DNA of 64,000 nt from Hypericum androsaemum (GCA_963995505.1 OZ023186.1:8315570-8379569), one strand, 5' to 3'; counted from the first letter of the stretch, positions 11,837 through 25,167 are shown. The notes: generated by a model not told the origin, from the letters alone. Translations and numbers: made by a program.

Positions 11837-14800
11837 ATGGAGATATCCCGCTTGCCTTCGTCTGCTCTTAGATTTTCAGATGTTAGGTCTCGCCAAATAA
11901 TCGACTCTCCTCGTCATACTATTAATCACTTGGCGACTTCCAAATCCTCTCAAATACGGCCTTCCCGTATTGAAATTTCCCGTGGCGGGAGTTACTTGGA
12001 ACATTCCACCAATGGAGGAACTCATTGGCTCAAGGTAGTTCCGATTAAGGTATTACTACATATTCTATCTATTTTCGTTTGTCATAAGATATAATTAAAA
12101 CGACTTTGGCGTGTACAAATCACCATTGCCGATGTGCTTTTTTCCTCTGGAAATAATTATGAGTTTTTTGGTACGTTCTTTGATATTTTTAAAAGGGTGT
12201 TTTAGAAAATGATAGGTACTGAAACTGAGAATCTTAGTTGACTAGATATTTTCGATATATTAGTAGGAAAATATCGACGTGTATTCCCTTACTTTAGAAT
12301 CCACTTAACGTAAATGCTGAGTTACTAAATTGAGTAATAGAATAATGGATATCGTTATTTTCTTGTAAGATTTTATGCATTTTTACTCCTTTAAGCGAAC
12401 TTTTTTTAGTGAGGAATTTTTTCCTTGAAGAAAATGAAATACATATGGTTTTTATTATTGAAATCCAATAAAAGAAATTAAATTCTACATGCTTGTTTGG
12501 TAATCAGGCGCAGGCCCAGCAAGGAGAGGCCGTATCTTCTTTCGAAGGAGCAGCCAAATCTGAACTTCCGAAAAAGAGTGACGTAATATGGCGATTTCTG
12601 AGGCCTTTGCCTGTAATTTCCACATTGATACAATTTTCGTAAGTTTTTAACATTCACGTTGTTTATCTTAATAAGAGCGTCACCCTTTTTTCATTTATTT
12701 TTTTGAAACATATTTATGTTTGTCTCGATTTGATAAAATGTATAATTAATGTCATAAAACTCTCTCTCTCTCTCTTGCTTTCATAGCTCCATACTGGCAA
12801 GACTGGTAATGGTTGAGAATCCGCACGTATTGCAGTGGTCGAATTGGTCCATGTTTTTCAAACTATTAGCTGTCTTCACAAGTCTTTCATGCACAAATAT
12901 CTACGCAAGTGGTATCAATCAGATTTTCGACATCAAAACAGATACGTACGTTTCTTCTTTAACCCTATTAACAAAAACTTTTCCTCATATTATTAAGAAT
13001 TGGATTAATTTATTTTTTATTTTGCAGGATTAATAAACCTCATTTACCTTTATGTTCTGGAGAATTACCGATAGAATCTGCATGGTTAATGGTGATAAGC
13101 TTTGTAGCAATAAGTTTGCTCATGGCAGGAACACTAAACTCTTTGCCTTTTCTTGCTTTGAATTTCTGCTTATTGTTGGTGGCATCATCCTACTCCATCC
13201 CACCGTTTCGCACAAAGGCTTCTACTCTTGGGGCTCCAATTACACTTAGTATGGTACGCCCTTCCTTTTTATTTTTTTAACCCAACGTGATAACAGCCAC
13301 CATCCTTATAATATTCAACTAGATGCTTTGTTATTACCATGTAAAAATTATATAAAAGACAAGTGATTATTCCAATTACTTTAGGTATTAATCGGATGCA
13401 ATCATATGGATCTTACTGAACCAATCTTGAAGGATTCTAGATAAAGGTCTAGATCTTGATTACATTAGTTCGACATTACATTACAACAATAGAGTCATTC
13501 TTGGACATAGAATAAAATAGAATGAATAAAAAGTTATTAACTTACTAAAGGTGGCTATTAGTATAAAGACCACAAATAATTTTCAATTTTTAAAGATACT
13601 ATTATACGTTTGCCTTGGGCTAATGAAAATAGCTTTAATGAAATCTTACGCAGTTGAATGGATCTGTTCAATTTCTCGCCACGTTGGCAGGCGCGCAAGC
13701 AGCTTTGGGACTACCGTTTCGAATGAGGTTCTACTTTTTCTATTAAATAAAATTTCATAAAACTAAACAGCGCTTTTATTGATGGAGTACGTTAAATATC
13801 ATTATTTTAAAGATGTAATTTTGTTGATAAAATATATACAACGGGGCAATGTTTTTTTTTTACAAACTCCAATTTTTTGAAGTAAATATTTTTACTGATA
13901 AATTTTCTAAATAACAGTTAATACTTCCATGAAGTAAAACACCTAGAATAAGAGTGCTGCTGCTAGGTCGGCTTGTCTAGGCCCCTAGGAATAGAGATTA
14001 TTTTATAAAGCATTAGAGATTTATATAGATTTGAGCACTTTCAATTACGTTTGTGAAGTTCCAAATAATTTATACATTTGTTGTACCCATCTACGTCACC
14101 TTTGACTTATATTAACTATAATATTTACCATCGTTTCTTGCGTAATCATTAACTGCTAACTGTACAGATAACCTTTTGTAAAACGAAAGAGATTTTACTG
14201 AATTATGGAATTATTTTACATATGAAAAAATTCACACTATTAAGTATTACAACATTTTCAAGAAAACAACATTTTATGTAATTTTTTATAAGTAAAAAAT
14301 TAAACATTAAATTTTCAATTCATTATTACGCCTAGTGTTATTGAGGTTAGTGCGATTTGGCTTATACCATTTTATTTGATAGACGGTGATTGCTTATTGT
14401 TCAGAAATGTGTTACGGCTTTCCGTTTGGCACCCGGTTAACCAATAATTCTTGCAGCTTACCTTCGATATTCATCTCAATCTTCTCCTCAATATTTGCTT
14501 TGGGTATGGGCATTGTGAAAGATATTCCGGATGTAGAAGGAGATGAAAAGTATGTTCTTTAATTTTAGTTAATATCTTCTCCTCAATATTTACTTTACTG
14601 TATTATTTTGCTCTATAACTTTGCTAATGAAAACAATTTGCACTTTCTAGTTTTACAATGATTTTATTTGTTTCAATTTTAAGATAATTTTGTCACATCT
14701 TTCACTATACACTATAATTTTTTTTGCATAACCTTTCTCCAAAATGACTATAAGTGATGCAAATGTTGAATCTATCAAGTGCTGATATTGTAAGAGAGTA

Positions 14801-16772
14801 TGCATGTTTTAAGCGTAGTTATATTTAAGATATATCTTTTCACTTTCAGATATAAACACAAGGCGTCAACAACATAAACGAGTAAAAAAATGTTTACACA
14901 AAAAAGTATATAATTGTAAGTATGATATTTGAAACTAATGAAGTATCATTTTAAGGAGAGTCATAGTTAGTGGTTGGATTTTTCTCTAAAATTTGTGTTT
15001 CAATTATTCAAATGCTGATAAACCCAGAAAAAATTGATGGAAGTTACTCGAATGATGCCCTACTTTTTGTTGAAAAATCAATGGTCTCTGTTTTTTATGC
15101 ACTACATTTTAGGTCTAACTTAATTTTTTTTGTAATGGTACCACAAACAGTAAAACTTTCTTAAATTTATTTTTCTACAGAAGCAATATACCAACGGTTG
15201 CTACAATTATTGGAGTGAGAAGAACTCTGCTAATAGGTCTTGGAATCCTTATCTCGAATCATTTTGGTGCGGCCTTTCTTACTTTCATCCGCCCCGAGGT
15301 AACATATCAAATTTACTTCACAGCTTCATATAATAATTTTTGAAGTAAAATACAATTATGTCTTTTTTGTTCACTTTTAATACATATATGTATAACAACA
15401 TCGATGTCTTTGTTGCAGAGTTTCAATAGTAGTGTTATGATACCTTTCCACATCCTCTCTATCCTTTTCATGCTTTACCAGGTGTGGATCTCTGGACTTA
15501 TTTCTCATTCTAGATTATAATAACACATGTAATTCTGCCATATTTTCTAAAGAAAATTTATATGTTTTATTATAATTGCATTTGTGTGTAAATTTATCAT
15601 ATATTTATTATTTTTGATGGAAGAATGCTTCTCAATTATTCTTTAATAATAATAAATATTTTATGAAGCACCTACAACATCAAAAAGACTAGGATGAAAT
15701 TAATTTTCTTGCGAAAGCCAATTGAAAGATTAGATGACAATATAGATTTCTTCAAGTGTTACCTTTCAAAAAAAAAGATTTCTTCGAGTGTTAGAAATAA
15801 TAATTATTTATCACAGTGCTTCATAATTATGTCTAAAAAAAAATGTCTCAGAAGCTTGTGCTACTCTTTTTACATAAATGAAGAATTCATAAAAGGTTTA
15901 GTTATTGGTTTGACTTGGGTCAAACAATTCAGTCAAAATGGTATGAATATCTTTTTCTTAATATTCTATGGCATTTATGTTTCTTAGATAAGTGCTATTG
16001 TTATACATATGATTATTTTGTCATGTTGTTATAAATTTGATTGAATTACGCCATTCTGACATGGATTATTATTTTTGCTTGCTCTCAGGCTCGGAAAGTA
16101 GACAAGGCAAATTATGAAGTGGTAATCTCTACAATCTTTGTTTACAATAAACTTCAAATTTTTTGTACTAATAAATATTTTGACGACCTTATAATTTATT
16201 TTATAAAAAAATCTTGGTAAAAGTCTACTTGAAAAATCTTGACGACCAAAGTTTCAAATTGACACACTACTACTTGAGTAAAAATTTTAGACAAAAATAC
16301 CCCTAACTATTATTAAATTAAAAATTTAAAAACAAAACTGAAAAATATGAAAAACATTAGAACAGAAAAAAATGAAAATTTTAATATATATTTTTGATTT
16401 GTTTTGACATATAATTTAAAACCAAAAAAAATTCCTAATTAGTTTGACGGTATTTCTGTCCAAAAAATTAACTCAGATAATAGAGTGTCAATTTGAGAAA
16501 CTTCTTTCACTTGTTCAACCATTTTAAAACCACAAGATTGCGGCGTGCAAATGGGGAAATCACAGGGTAGTTATGTGAATGTTTAGCAAAAATCTTAGAT
16601 TATTTTTTATTAATTTCAGAATTTCAAAAAAATTGTTGGTGAAATACGTAATAATGTGAAGATATTTTGTTACTAACACACTAATTTTACCTTGCAGACA
16701 GAAAGCATGAAGACCTATCTCACTTTTCTGGGTGTCTGTCTTGTCCAAGTTTTATTGTTCCCTTTTATTTAG
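11837..16772 (+). CDS. UbiA-family aromatic prenyltransferase, complete 10-exon gene
   Basis: Exons: 11837-12049, 12508-12638, 12787-12945, 13028-13253, 13654-13727, 14457-14549, 15181-15298, 15419-15481, 16089-16121, 16698-16772. All introns are GT-AG and phases agree, giving 394 residues without stops. Exon 1 could also end at 12034 in the same phase. The first Asp motif NQIFDIKTD is at residues 159-167 and the second, KDIPDVEGD, at 289-297. These bind Mg2+ and prenyl diphosphate in UbiA enzymes. YSIPPFR and several hydrophobic segments fit a multi-pass membrane protein, and the Ser/Arg/His-rich N-terminus fits a plastid transit peptide. Length and layout match plant homogentisate prenyltransferases and their aromatic relatives. 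The likely reaction is transfer of a prenyl group to an aromatic acceptor in plastid membrane. The acceptor cannot be told from sequence. Confidence 0.9.
16244..16521. mobile_element. MITE-like inverted repeat in intron 9 of the prenyltransferase
   Basis: The ends are imperfect inverted repeats of about 55-60 bases, both carrying CAAATTGACAC near the outer side and CAAAAATACC or CAGAAATACC near the inner side. The middle is AT-rich and non-coding. I could not define a clean target duplication, so ends are approximate. It leaves the splice sites at 16122 and 16697 intact. Confidence 0.55.
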
Positions 16773-17600
16773 AGAATTTCACATCAATATTGAAAGGATT
16801 TATTCTAATTCAAGGTTCAACTCGTTCTGAATTTTATTAGCATAAAAAAATGCCATAAATTTTGTAATTCATTTTTCCTAGTCTTGATAGAACAAAAAGA
16901 TATGCAACCCTCAGTCTGTCTTGATTCTGTCGTCAATCTTTATACAATCTTATGTCTTATTTATCAATATATATAGGGCGGCTTCAACCAGCAACCCTTA
17001 TCTATCTAAACAGAAGAAAAAAATAGTCACTAAACATGTATGTTTATCAGAAAAAAAGTTATCCATTCTCAAATTTCTCTAAGTCAAACTCGCTTAATAT
17101 TGTGGTTCTCTTGTCCACCTTGTTAATATGAATTATACAATTAAATTATGTTAAAAAATTAGATTAAAACTATAACACACAACACACAAAACTTACGTGA
17201 AAAAAAATTCTAAGATGGGAAGAAAACCCATGAGCAAAAGAGACTCATCAATTATGTGAGTCAAACTAGTATAAGGCCTCCGTAAAGAATCTCTCTATCT
17301 CATAACTCTCAAATACACACATAAGATCTAGACACGAGTATACATATATAGAGATAAATATTATTCTATTCGATAGGAGTAGAGTTCTAACTTGATAAGA
17401 ATTTGAGACAAATCTTAACAAATCTACACTTTGTACCAAATTCTATGACTCTAACATCATCATTGTTCCACTTATCATCAGCCCCTAATGGCAATCGGCA
17501 TCAAGCACGAACACCTACCAAGCCTAAGAAATGCTCGACTTTAGTAGTAGGAAGCGATTTCTTCATTATGTCTGTTGAGTTTTCCTTGGTACCTACATTG
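16773..17600. other. Gene 3' flank and AT-rich sequence, no gene recognised
   Basis: Downstream flank of the prenyltransferase; the first 100 bases resemble 7406-7570 after the truncated copy. From about 17160 the sequence may be untranslated or LTR sequence of the reverse-strand copia remnant that follows, but I cannot show this. Confidence 0.4.
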
Positions 17601-17649
17601 TTCACATAAATTTTCTTCGTCCTCTCATGATAAATAACATCCCTCGTGA

Positions 17650-18150
17650 GATGGAGAGTACCCTTATTGTCACACTACACCATACTCACCTGCAACTTCT
17701 TATAGACTTTATTGAAAAAACCATTCAGTGGGATATACTACCTCACAACTTCAGTTATAGCCATATAATGTGCTCTCCAACTGATAGCACAACCTTTAAG
17801 AGTGAAGACATATCTAGACAAGGACCTCTTCTTTTCAAGGTCTCTAGCAAAATTTGAATCCAAAAATTTTGTGACTCCGTCAATGGTTCTTCCAAACTGT
17901 AGACGCACGCCATTAGAACCCTTAGAGTAACTCAAAATCTAGTCTACTACTCTCAAATAACCTTCTCCAGAACTAGCCTTATATCTGCTAACAACACTCG
18001 CTTCATAGGCCAAATCTGGGCAGGTGCAAATTATGGCAAATCAAAGAACCATCAACACTAGAATATGAAACTTTAGACATGTGATCAACCGCAGTATCTG
18101 ACTGTGGAGACAAAGCAGATGAAAGCAAAAAATGTATACCAAGAGGAGTA
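17650..18150 (-). pseudogene. copia pol remnant (RT end and RNase H), reverse strand
   Basis: Reverse-strand translation shows D-x-NFA-x-DLEKKRSLS-x-YVFTL-x-GCAISW, the start of copia RNase H, near 17760-17870. Upstream is MSKVSYSSVDGSL, the block just before RNase H in many plant copia pol genes (about 18070). Stops and frame changes are frequent. No LTR pair was identified. Confidence 0.65.
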
Positions 18151-18743
18151 CTCCAAAAACTACCAAACACATCAAACCTATCAAGCACTTTATCATTATA
18201 TCTCTTCTAACTCACAAATATTATAGGTAACAGTCTCCAGAAACTAATATTTATTATAGGTAACAGCCTCTAGAAACTTCTGTAGGTTCTTTAAGTCTTT
18301 CAAATTCACCTTCTATTCTTTAAGTCTTTCAAATTCACCTTCTATCCTTTCTTTTTCATCCCTTCGACGATGTCCATTGCTGACCTCTCTCCACCTAATG
18401 CAACCTAACTTTCTAATAAATAATTAATTTCTCTCATCCACACACAAATCAACACAACCCAACTTTTTTATATCTCCATCAATGACCCAATCCAACCCAG
18501 TATTTTAAATAATTAATTAATTTCTCTCTCATCAATTTATGTTTACATATAAATTATAATAAATATACAATAATGTTGAGAGCTTGGATAATATTGAGAA
18601 ATGGAAAAAGATTGAAAATTAGATTGAAATGGTTGATAATTTTGAGAGTTTGGATTATTTAGATCCATAATAGAAATAACAGGAGATTATATAATGAGAA
18701 AAGAGAAAATTTTGGATTGTGCATCAAAATATGTCAATATTGA
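18150..18743. other. AT-rich stretch, no gene recognised
   Basis: Contains a near-perfect direct duplication of TTCTTTAAGTCTTTCAAATT (about 18286-18340) and CTCTCATC/AATTAATTTC repeats. Nothing coding is visible. Confidence 0.4.
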
Positions 18744-18748
18744 GCTCT

Positions 18749-19292
18749 TGTTGGAGCAGAAAATTAATTCACAAATTTGTTGAACCTATTTTGGTAAAAA
18801 GGTCATAACATTCGGCTCAAGTATCAGATTGACACGATTATAAAAGTCAAAGAAAGAAAAGATAGCGGTCTACAACTTTGTAATTTGTGACTTTTCAAAT
18901 TCGACACAGAAAGGGGCAAAAATTGGGTTACAAGTTTCAGGCAAGTTGAGTTTTTCCTTATTAGGCTGGTGCTATGTTAGGTTTTCCTATATTAAACACG
19001 GCTTAGAATTTTTGTATGGGGCTGGGGCTAGCTTATTCTATATAAAGAGAACTAGGCACATGAATGAAGGACACCCGCAAAACAACACATCAAACCTTTA
19101 GCTTCATAGCTTTTATCTTTTATGTTTCTCTTAGCTTCATAGCTTTTATCTTTTATGTTCTCTTTTCCCCTTCCCCTTAATATCTTAATAAAGTTCTTGC
19201 TCCTCCACCATTTATTTTCTCTCCTACCAATTCCAATCTTTATCTTCTCTCCTCTGTCACGTATTCTTCTCCCTTTCCATTTCATTCGAATC
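18749..19292 (+). repeat. 5' LTR of the non-autonomous element
   Basis: Matches 21237-21790 along its length. Contains a tandem duplication of TTAGCTTCATAGCTTTTATC, present in both LTRs and so older than the insertion. Confidence 0.82.
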
Positions 19293-21236
19293 CTTTCTCA
19301 AAAATGACAAAACTGATCAAAAGTTGTATCAAAAGAGGACACCCAGCAGGGTTAGCTGGCTTTGAAGGGTGTTTCAGCCCCTTTTTGAGATGAATCTGAA
19401 GAAACTTTCTTCACACGAATTGAAGATCGTTTCCTCTTTTTGTGGACAATAAGAACAACAAAATCGAAGTTCGTACTAGGAAGATACAACCAAAATCCTA
19501 AAGCCTAATTGATCTGTATGATTTAGAAATCCAATCGGTTTTGGAGGGTATTTTGATCTTTTTTACGGCCGAATTAGGAGATGGCTATTACAGACAAAAT
19601 TGAAGATGTATCTCTCAGATTTCCCGGGACACAAAAATCAATTCAATCGGAGTTCAAATGAAGATTTTAGGACTAAAATACCAAAGATAGGTCATTCTGT
19701 AGGTTGGTTCCGAAATTTTTAATTTATGTTGTCTAACCATGATCAACTATAAGAAATTTATGAGGAGCAATGGTTATCTTGAGAGATGTTATTCTGAGAT
19801 GCCTTCAAAGGTGCCTTGGGATTCTTATAATCGAGGTATCGAGGGAAACAAACCTTTATTTGGCCCCTTCAATCTGACAACACCAGTAGGCGATGATCCA
19901 CCTTATAAGTTGTTAAAACGAGACGAAGACATCAATTCAATCATTAATTATTGCTCATCCAACTCTGTTCCACCCATCAACAAAGCACTTGGGGGCAAAG
20001 CACGACAAGTTCACAGTTGGCCGACACCACAGCCATCGAGCTTACAGGGCCCACATTTGAGAAAAAGGAAGAGTCATGCCTGACACAAGTCCCATCGAAA
20101 ACTGAGACAAACCTAAGAGCTGTATCAAATATGAAAGGTATCTTTGGGCCTCTGGCGACTAAGAGAATCTTTAGGCCTTCACCAGCAAAGGGAATTTTAG
20201 GGCCTCCCCGAGTCACCTGTTGTGGAGATCAAAGTCATACTTCGTTCCACACCCAATAAGCCACCTTCGCTTGCCCAATTTTGTCTCAACTCAACAACGA
20301 GACAATGGGGGTAAGCCTGTCCTTGGAATATTAATTCTACCTCACCCGGGCGGCATAAAGAGCGATGCAACATTGCAGTGCAAGCTCCTACATGGCCAAA
20401 ATTATCTCCACCGAAGGGCAAGATATGCACATAGTGGAGAAGAATGATGATGATGAAATCAAGTCTTCGACTCCTCCTCAACAACCAAGCTAGAGTGCGG
20501 TGAACCAACAATCTAACATGCCGGTTCAACCTCGATCGTTAAAGATTTCAAATTATAAGGAGTGTCCTCAAGTCACATGGCCAAAATTAGCCATTAACGA
20601 CAAGAGGCCATTTGCATACGTATGGGTTAGAAGAGACGTGGTCACTCGATTAGCGACCAAGCAAGGAATTCTAAAAAAAAAGAAGCCCTTTAAGGTTTGG
20701 GAGCCCAAGAAAGAACTTTCACAGTCTAAGAACGAACCATGTGAGACACGACCCACAAGGATTGATCAGCCTACAAGGTCTCCAAGTTATCATACGAAGC
20801 CTATGCGTAAGGAGATGCCAAGAAAGTCAAACCCACACTCGGGGCGCAAGCGTCCGGAGTCTCATCAACCGACTCCCACGAATACTCAAGAAAGTTGGAG
20901 CGTAAAATCCAGAAACAAAAGCAAATGCTTATGGATTTTCAAAAATAGCTATATGATCGTTCCAATAAAGTACAAAGGACTCCTACACAGCCGTGAAAGT
21001 ATGTTATTAAAGAATGGAAGGCTCGTACTTTTCCGAAAAAGTTTATTATTGAATAGGTGATAATCTGCATGCCAACAACGGCTAGGTTTTGACCGATTTG
21101 ATGGTACATTTTCTACATATTTATGGTCTTGTCTTAGCCAGTTATGTGTAGAGTAAAGTTAATTTTCTGCATGTTTAAGGGCGGATAAATGTCAATGCTT
21201 ATCCTAGCGTCAAAAACATTGACGTGTGGGGGGAAT
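19293..21236 (+). other. Internal region of the non-autonomous LTR element
   Basis: The longest open frames are 19739-20083 (114 codons) and 20500-21060 (186 codons, Lys/Arg/Pro-rich). Neither shows a zinc knuckle, protease, integrase or reverse transcriptase motif that I can see. The second could be a decayed Gag-like basic protein, but that is only a guess. The element would have needed enzymes from elsewhere to move. Confidence 0.55.
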
Positions 21237-21790
21237 TGTTGGAGGGGAAAATTAATTCGCGAATTTGCTGAATCTGTTTTGGAAAAAAGGCTGCAACATT
21301 TAGCTCAAGTATCAGATTATCACAATTCTAAAAGTCACAGAAAGATAAGACAAAGATCTACAACTTTTTAGTTATGACTTGTCCAAATTCGGTGCAGAAA
21401 GGGGTGAAAATTGGGTTACAAGTTTTGGACATGTTGAGTTTTTTCTTATTAGGCCGGAGCTATGTTAGGTTTTTCTATTTTGAACATGGCTTAGGATTTT
21501 TGTATGGAGCTGGGGCTAGCTTATTCTATACGAGGAGAACTAGGCACATGCATGAAGGACACCCACAAAACAACACATCAAAACCTCAGCTTTATAGCTT
21601 TTATCTTTTATATTTCTCTTAGCTTCATAGTTTTTATCTTTTATGTTTCTCTTTTCCCCTTTTCCTTAATATCTTAAAAAAGTTTTTGCTCCTCCACCAA
21701 TTCTTGTCTCTCCTAAGTCCTATCAATTCCAATATGTATCTTCTCTCCTCTCCCAAGTATTTTTTTCTCCCCTTTCCTTTCGTTCGAATC
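21237..21790 (+). repeat. 3' LTR of the non-autonomous element
   Basis: Begins TGTTGGAG after the purine tract and ends CGAATC, followed by the duplicated target GCTCT. Confidence 0.82.
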
Positions 21791-21861
21791 GCTCTTGGGA
21801 TGACCATTCCGGACCCGATCTTAAGATCGTTTCCAACGTTCTACCATAAAATAATTAATAC

Positions 21862-22045
21862 CTGAGCAAATCTTGCGACCAGAAAATGCTATACGGGGAG
21901 GCGATATTTGAGTGTATTTGGAAGAAGAAGATGGGTGATTGGGAGCACCCATTTTCTTAACAGTGTGACGGGGAGAGGCGATTATTTGGTGGCATCTTAC
22001 ATCTGAAAATCTTAGAGCAGATGAAGGCAAGCGATAGATTTCCAT
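21862..22045 (-). pseudogene. Inverted prenyltransferase exon 1 copy
   Basis: The reverse-strand ATG at 22045 opens a frame beginning MEIYRLPSSALRFSDVR, clearly the same start as the intact gene's exon 1. It continues with related Ser/Lys-rich transit-peptide-like sequence. The upstream TATA region (about 22127-22143) and CCTAATCGTC/GGCAACCTAATTGTCAA motifs (about 22150-22195) match the promoter of the intact gene. A possible donor (CTCAG then GT at 21861-21860) would be in a different phase from the intact gene. No exon 2 follows on the reverse strand before 16772, so it is an orphan exon. Confidence 0.75.
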
Positions 22046-22332
22046 TGGCTCCGATTGAGAAAAAAAAGATTGTACACTGTTTAGCTAATTGCGATGGTAC
22101 AATAACTGAGGTTGATAGATATGAGATAGCTATTCAATTTATATTGTTCGAGCTCGTTGACAATTAGGTTGCCAATTGGTTGGACGATTAGGTGATTCTG
22201 TTTAACATTTTGGACTATTAAATTTTTAATATAGTTTAAAATTTAGGAGACATAAAAGAAATAATGTAGGTCAGTATTAATTTTCATGCACTAAAATCAC
22301 ACTTATCGGATAAATTTTACTGTGGTTCTTCC

Positions 22333-24400
22333 TGTCACGCCCAGATAATCAAGGTATTCTAACCGCCGCGGGATAAATATCCCCGCAAGATATCTTTATT
22401 TCTCAAATCATAAAAACCATCCTCAAAATCCAGCAATAATTATTAGACAAATTGCTCTCAGGTCCCTGTAGTTTGACGAATTCACCCATAGGGTCCTTCC
22501 TTTTTCAAAACCCCTATTTTCGTCCTCCAAGTTTCAAAAAATAGAACTCTCAGGTCCCTGGCTTCGACACCAGAAAAAAACTCCGATGAAATCTTACATG
22601 GAAGGACAAAAATACCCCCGGTAAAAAAAATAAAAAAACATCTTCTTCAAGCTTGGAATATGAAGCTCAATCTTCTTCAACCAAGAACATCCAATTACAA
22701 TCCAAGCCCAGAAAACAACACCCAATCGAAACTTTAAACAACACAAAAAAAAAACATCTCATTACATACTCAAGAACATCTTAATTAACAATCAAGAATA
22801 CTAATTAACTAAACACCATTTGATTAAACCCAACCTACCCTAAAATCCTAATTAATTTGCATGAGGGATCCGACAACCCAACCTAACCGGCCTCCTATCC
22901 TCCCATCGTAGGTGGGCCCAACCTGTTTTGCTCTGCCGTGCCTACGCCATCGTCAATCACGCTTTCCCACAGCAACCTTCTCTCATCGTGTCGTTGTCGT
23001 TTGGGTCAGTGCCTGGCTCGATGGTCGCATCTTCCAACCCCACCATCGATGTCTTCCTCTTCTTCTCCTCCTCTGCCCCTTCCAACCCCACCGTCGACGT
23101 CTCTCTCTCTCTCTCTCTCTCTTTGGAATAGCTCATGTTAGGGGCGACAATCAGGAATAAGGTATGTGGTCAACCACCCGCTATAGAACATGAGCTGTCG
23201 CCGCATCCCAAAACCAGAGGGTCGTTGTTGCTTACCTTGAGGAAGCCACTCATCGTCGCTTACCTAGAGGAAGCCACGAGCCATCACTGCATCCCAAAAC
23301 TGGCTTTCATCACTACATAGTTTTTGATTTTACAATTCTGGAAGCAATCTTCATCGAGGATGAAAATTAGGGCTCATCTCAGATTGAAAAAATTCTGAAA
23401 CTAGGGTTCTTAATTTTGGTTCTTGTTGTTTAATTGGATGTTGTTAGGTGTTTAATTGAATTTTTAATTAGAAATTAGGGTTCATCTTGATGTTCTTGAT
23501 TTTTTAATGTTCTAATGTTGAAGATGGGTTTTTTATTTACTAAAGGGCAATTTTGTCATTTCTCATGTTTCCTCGTCGGAGTTATTTTTTGATACTGGAG
23601 CCAGGGACCTGAGAGTTCTATTTTTCAAAACTTGGAGGATGAAAAGAGGTGTTTTGAAAAAGTAAGGACCCTACTGGTGAATTCGCCAAACTACAGAGAC
23701 CTGAGGAAAATTTGCCCATAATTATTTAACCATAATGAAAAGTCTTAAAATAAAATGCAAGTCTCAAACTGAATGAATAAATGTATGTCCTCGCCTCTAG
23801 CTCTCACACCCGATCCGTCCATGTCGCATCTGAAACAAAATAACATATTTTGCTGAGATTACGCAACTCAGTAAGCCGAACTCACAATTGAAAACACAAA
23901 CTAATAAACACAGATAGCACGTAACAGAATTAACAACTCAAATACAGACGAACTCGGGAGTACGACTATCGAGAATTTGTGGGGCACAGAAGACAAATCC
24001 TTCACGCTAAAGGCACAGTAATGGAAGGACAGTCTCACCACAGGGCACAGAAATCATTGGTGCTCACATAGAGTATGAAATCATCCATAGTACTCTACGG
24101 GCACAGAAGCACCGGGATAATCCCGATCAGAATAGACAGAATAGATATTAACAACGATATGGACAAGACGACTTATCCTAGCGTCTCGCGAAGTGTCGTC
24201 GTGTTCTCCCTCATCCCTAGACTCGCCCGAAAGACCTCCTCCACCTTGGAAATGGAAAATATAAAATTTTAATGGTGAGCTCTAAGATTTTGCCCAAGTT
24301 TCTTTTATAGGTGAAGCGTTAGGGTTTTAGAATCTTCGGTTTGGCAAAAATTTAGTTTAGTCCCTGGAAAAATTACACTTTGCTCTTGCATCAATTTCAA
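22333..24400. repeat. Possible gypsy-type LTR remnant hosting a MULE
   Basis: The sequence begins TGTCACGCCCAGATAATC and later has AACTCAGTAAGCCGA-type sequence (about 23869), both common in plant gypsy LTRs. The 22445-23717 MULE sits inside it. The right end is not visible; the call rests on resemblance only. Confidence 0.3.
22445..23717. mobile_element. MULE-type DNA transposon, non-autonomous, 1.27 kb
   Basis: Inverted ends of about 150 bp (left CTCAGGTCCCTGTAGTTTG..., right its imperfect complement) are flanked by a perfect 9-bp duplication ATAATTATT (22436-22444 and 23718-23726), as expected for Mutator-like insertion. The interior at about 22910-23330 is GC-rich, unlike the AT-rich surroundings, with a CT run near 23100. 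It has short open frames but no transposase. This is the profile of a Pack-MULE carrying a host gene piece, though I cannot name the source. Confidence 0.8.
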
Positions 24401-25167
24401 ATTATTCATTATGGTTTCATGATCCATGAGACGATGATGTATCAGTGTTCACCTTAAAAATGTCACGAGGTGCTAATTGTCCAATTTAAAAAAGTACAAG
24501 ATTCTAACTCTCCTGCTTTTAAATATGAAGTGTTAATTGCACTCTTTGGAATATGTAGAGGATTTTTTCTTACCTTTATTTTAAGTAAATACTAACAACA
24601 AACACAGTAATTTTTTATTTTAAGTGTTTATTTTTTGAAATCTAATTTGTTAGTTCACAAGAAAACAAGTTATGATGTTAAGAATGTTGATAATTTCGAT
24701 TGGTAATACTTATTTCGACAAGTCAAGTATTAACATAATTTGATTCAGGATGCATGAGATGCAGAATATTATATGTATATTATATTTTTATCGGATAATA
24801 GATTTTATTAAACTAATAAGATTTTATTGAATAACACGACGAAGATTTTGGTCTTAAGGTATAGTTTAAAGAGAGAATAAGGATAGGATTTTTGTCTATC
24901 CTAAACATAAAATAAATATTTAATTCCTATAGATACTGTGTGGTATCTACTCATTAAGTAATTTTATGCTGATTCTTGCATATCTATGAGTCAATATTTA
25001 AGTTGTTAACCTTTCAATAAAACATAGAAGAAAAACAGACCATTTAAAGCTCCCTATAAAATTATCACATCACTGAGAGTGTTATAAAACTTAAAACGAT
25101 ACAGAAATACTCATTGGTCTTTAAATTTTGCAATAATGTATTAGAAAGTCAGACTCTTAATTTTTGT
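24400..25167. other. AT-rich stretch, no gene recognised
   Basis: No open frame of note, no paired terminal repeats and no RNA gene that I can see. Confidence 0.4.

Larger units (their letters stand above)
18749..21790 (+). mobile_element. Non-autonomous LTR retrotransposon, 3.0 kb
   Basis: Two related LTRs (18749-19292 and 21237-21790) flank about 1.9 kb without recognisable pol. The element is bounded by a perfect 5-bp duplication GCTCT (18744-18748 and 21791-21795). A polypurine tract GTGGGGGGAA precedes the 3' LTR. The LTRs start TGTTGGAG but end CGAATC rather than CA. They have clearly diverged and differ by short indels, so the insertion is old. The host sequence lies downstream (reverse strand) of the inverted prenyltransferase exon 1. 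Confidence 0.82.

Noticed and set aside
13089..13280. 63-codon plus-strand frame as a separate small gene
   Set aside because: It is most of exon 4 of the intact prenyltransferase read on into the intron.
22912..23160. Overlapping Ser/Leu-rich frames near 22912-23320
   Set aside because: Three frames are open over the same CT-rich stretch of a MULE; none is credible alone.
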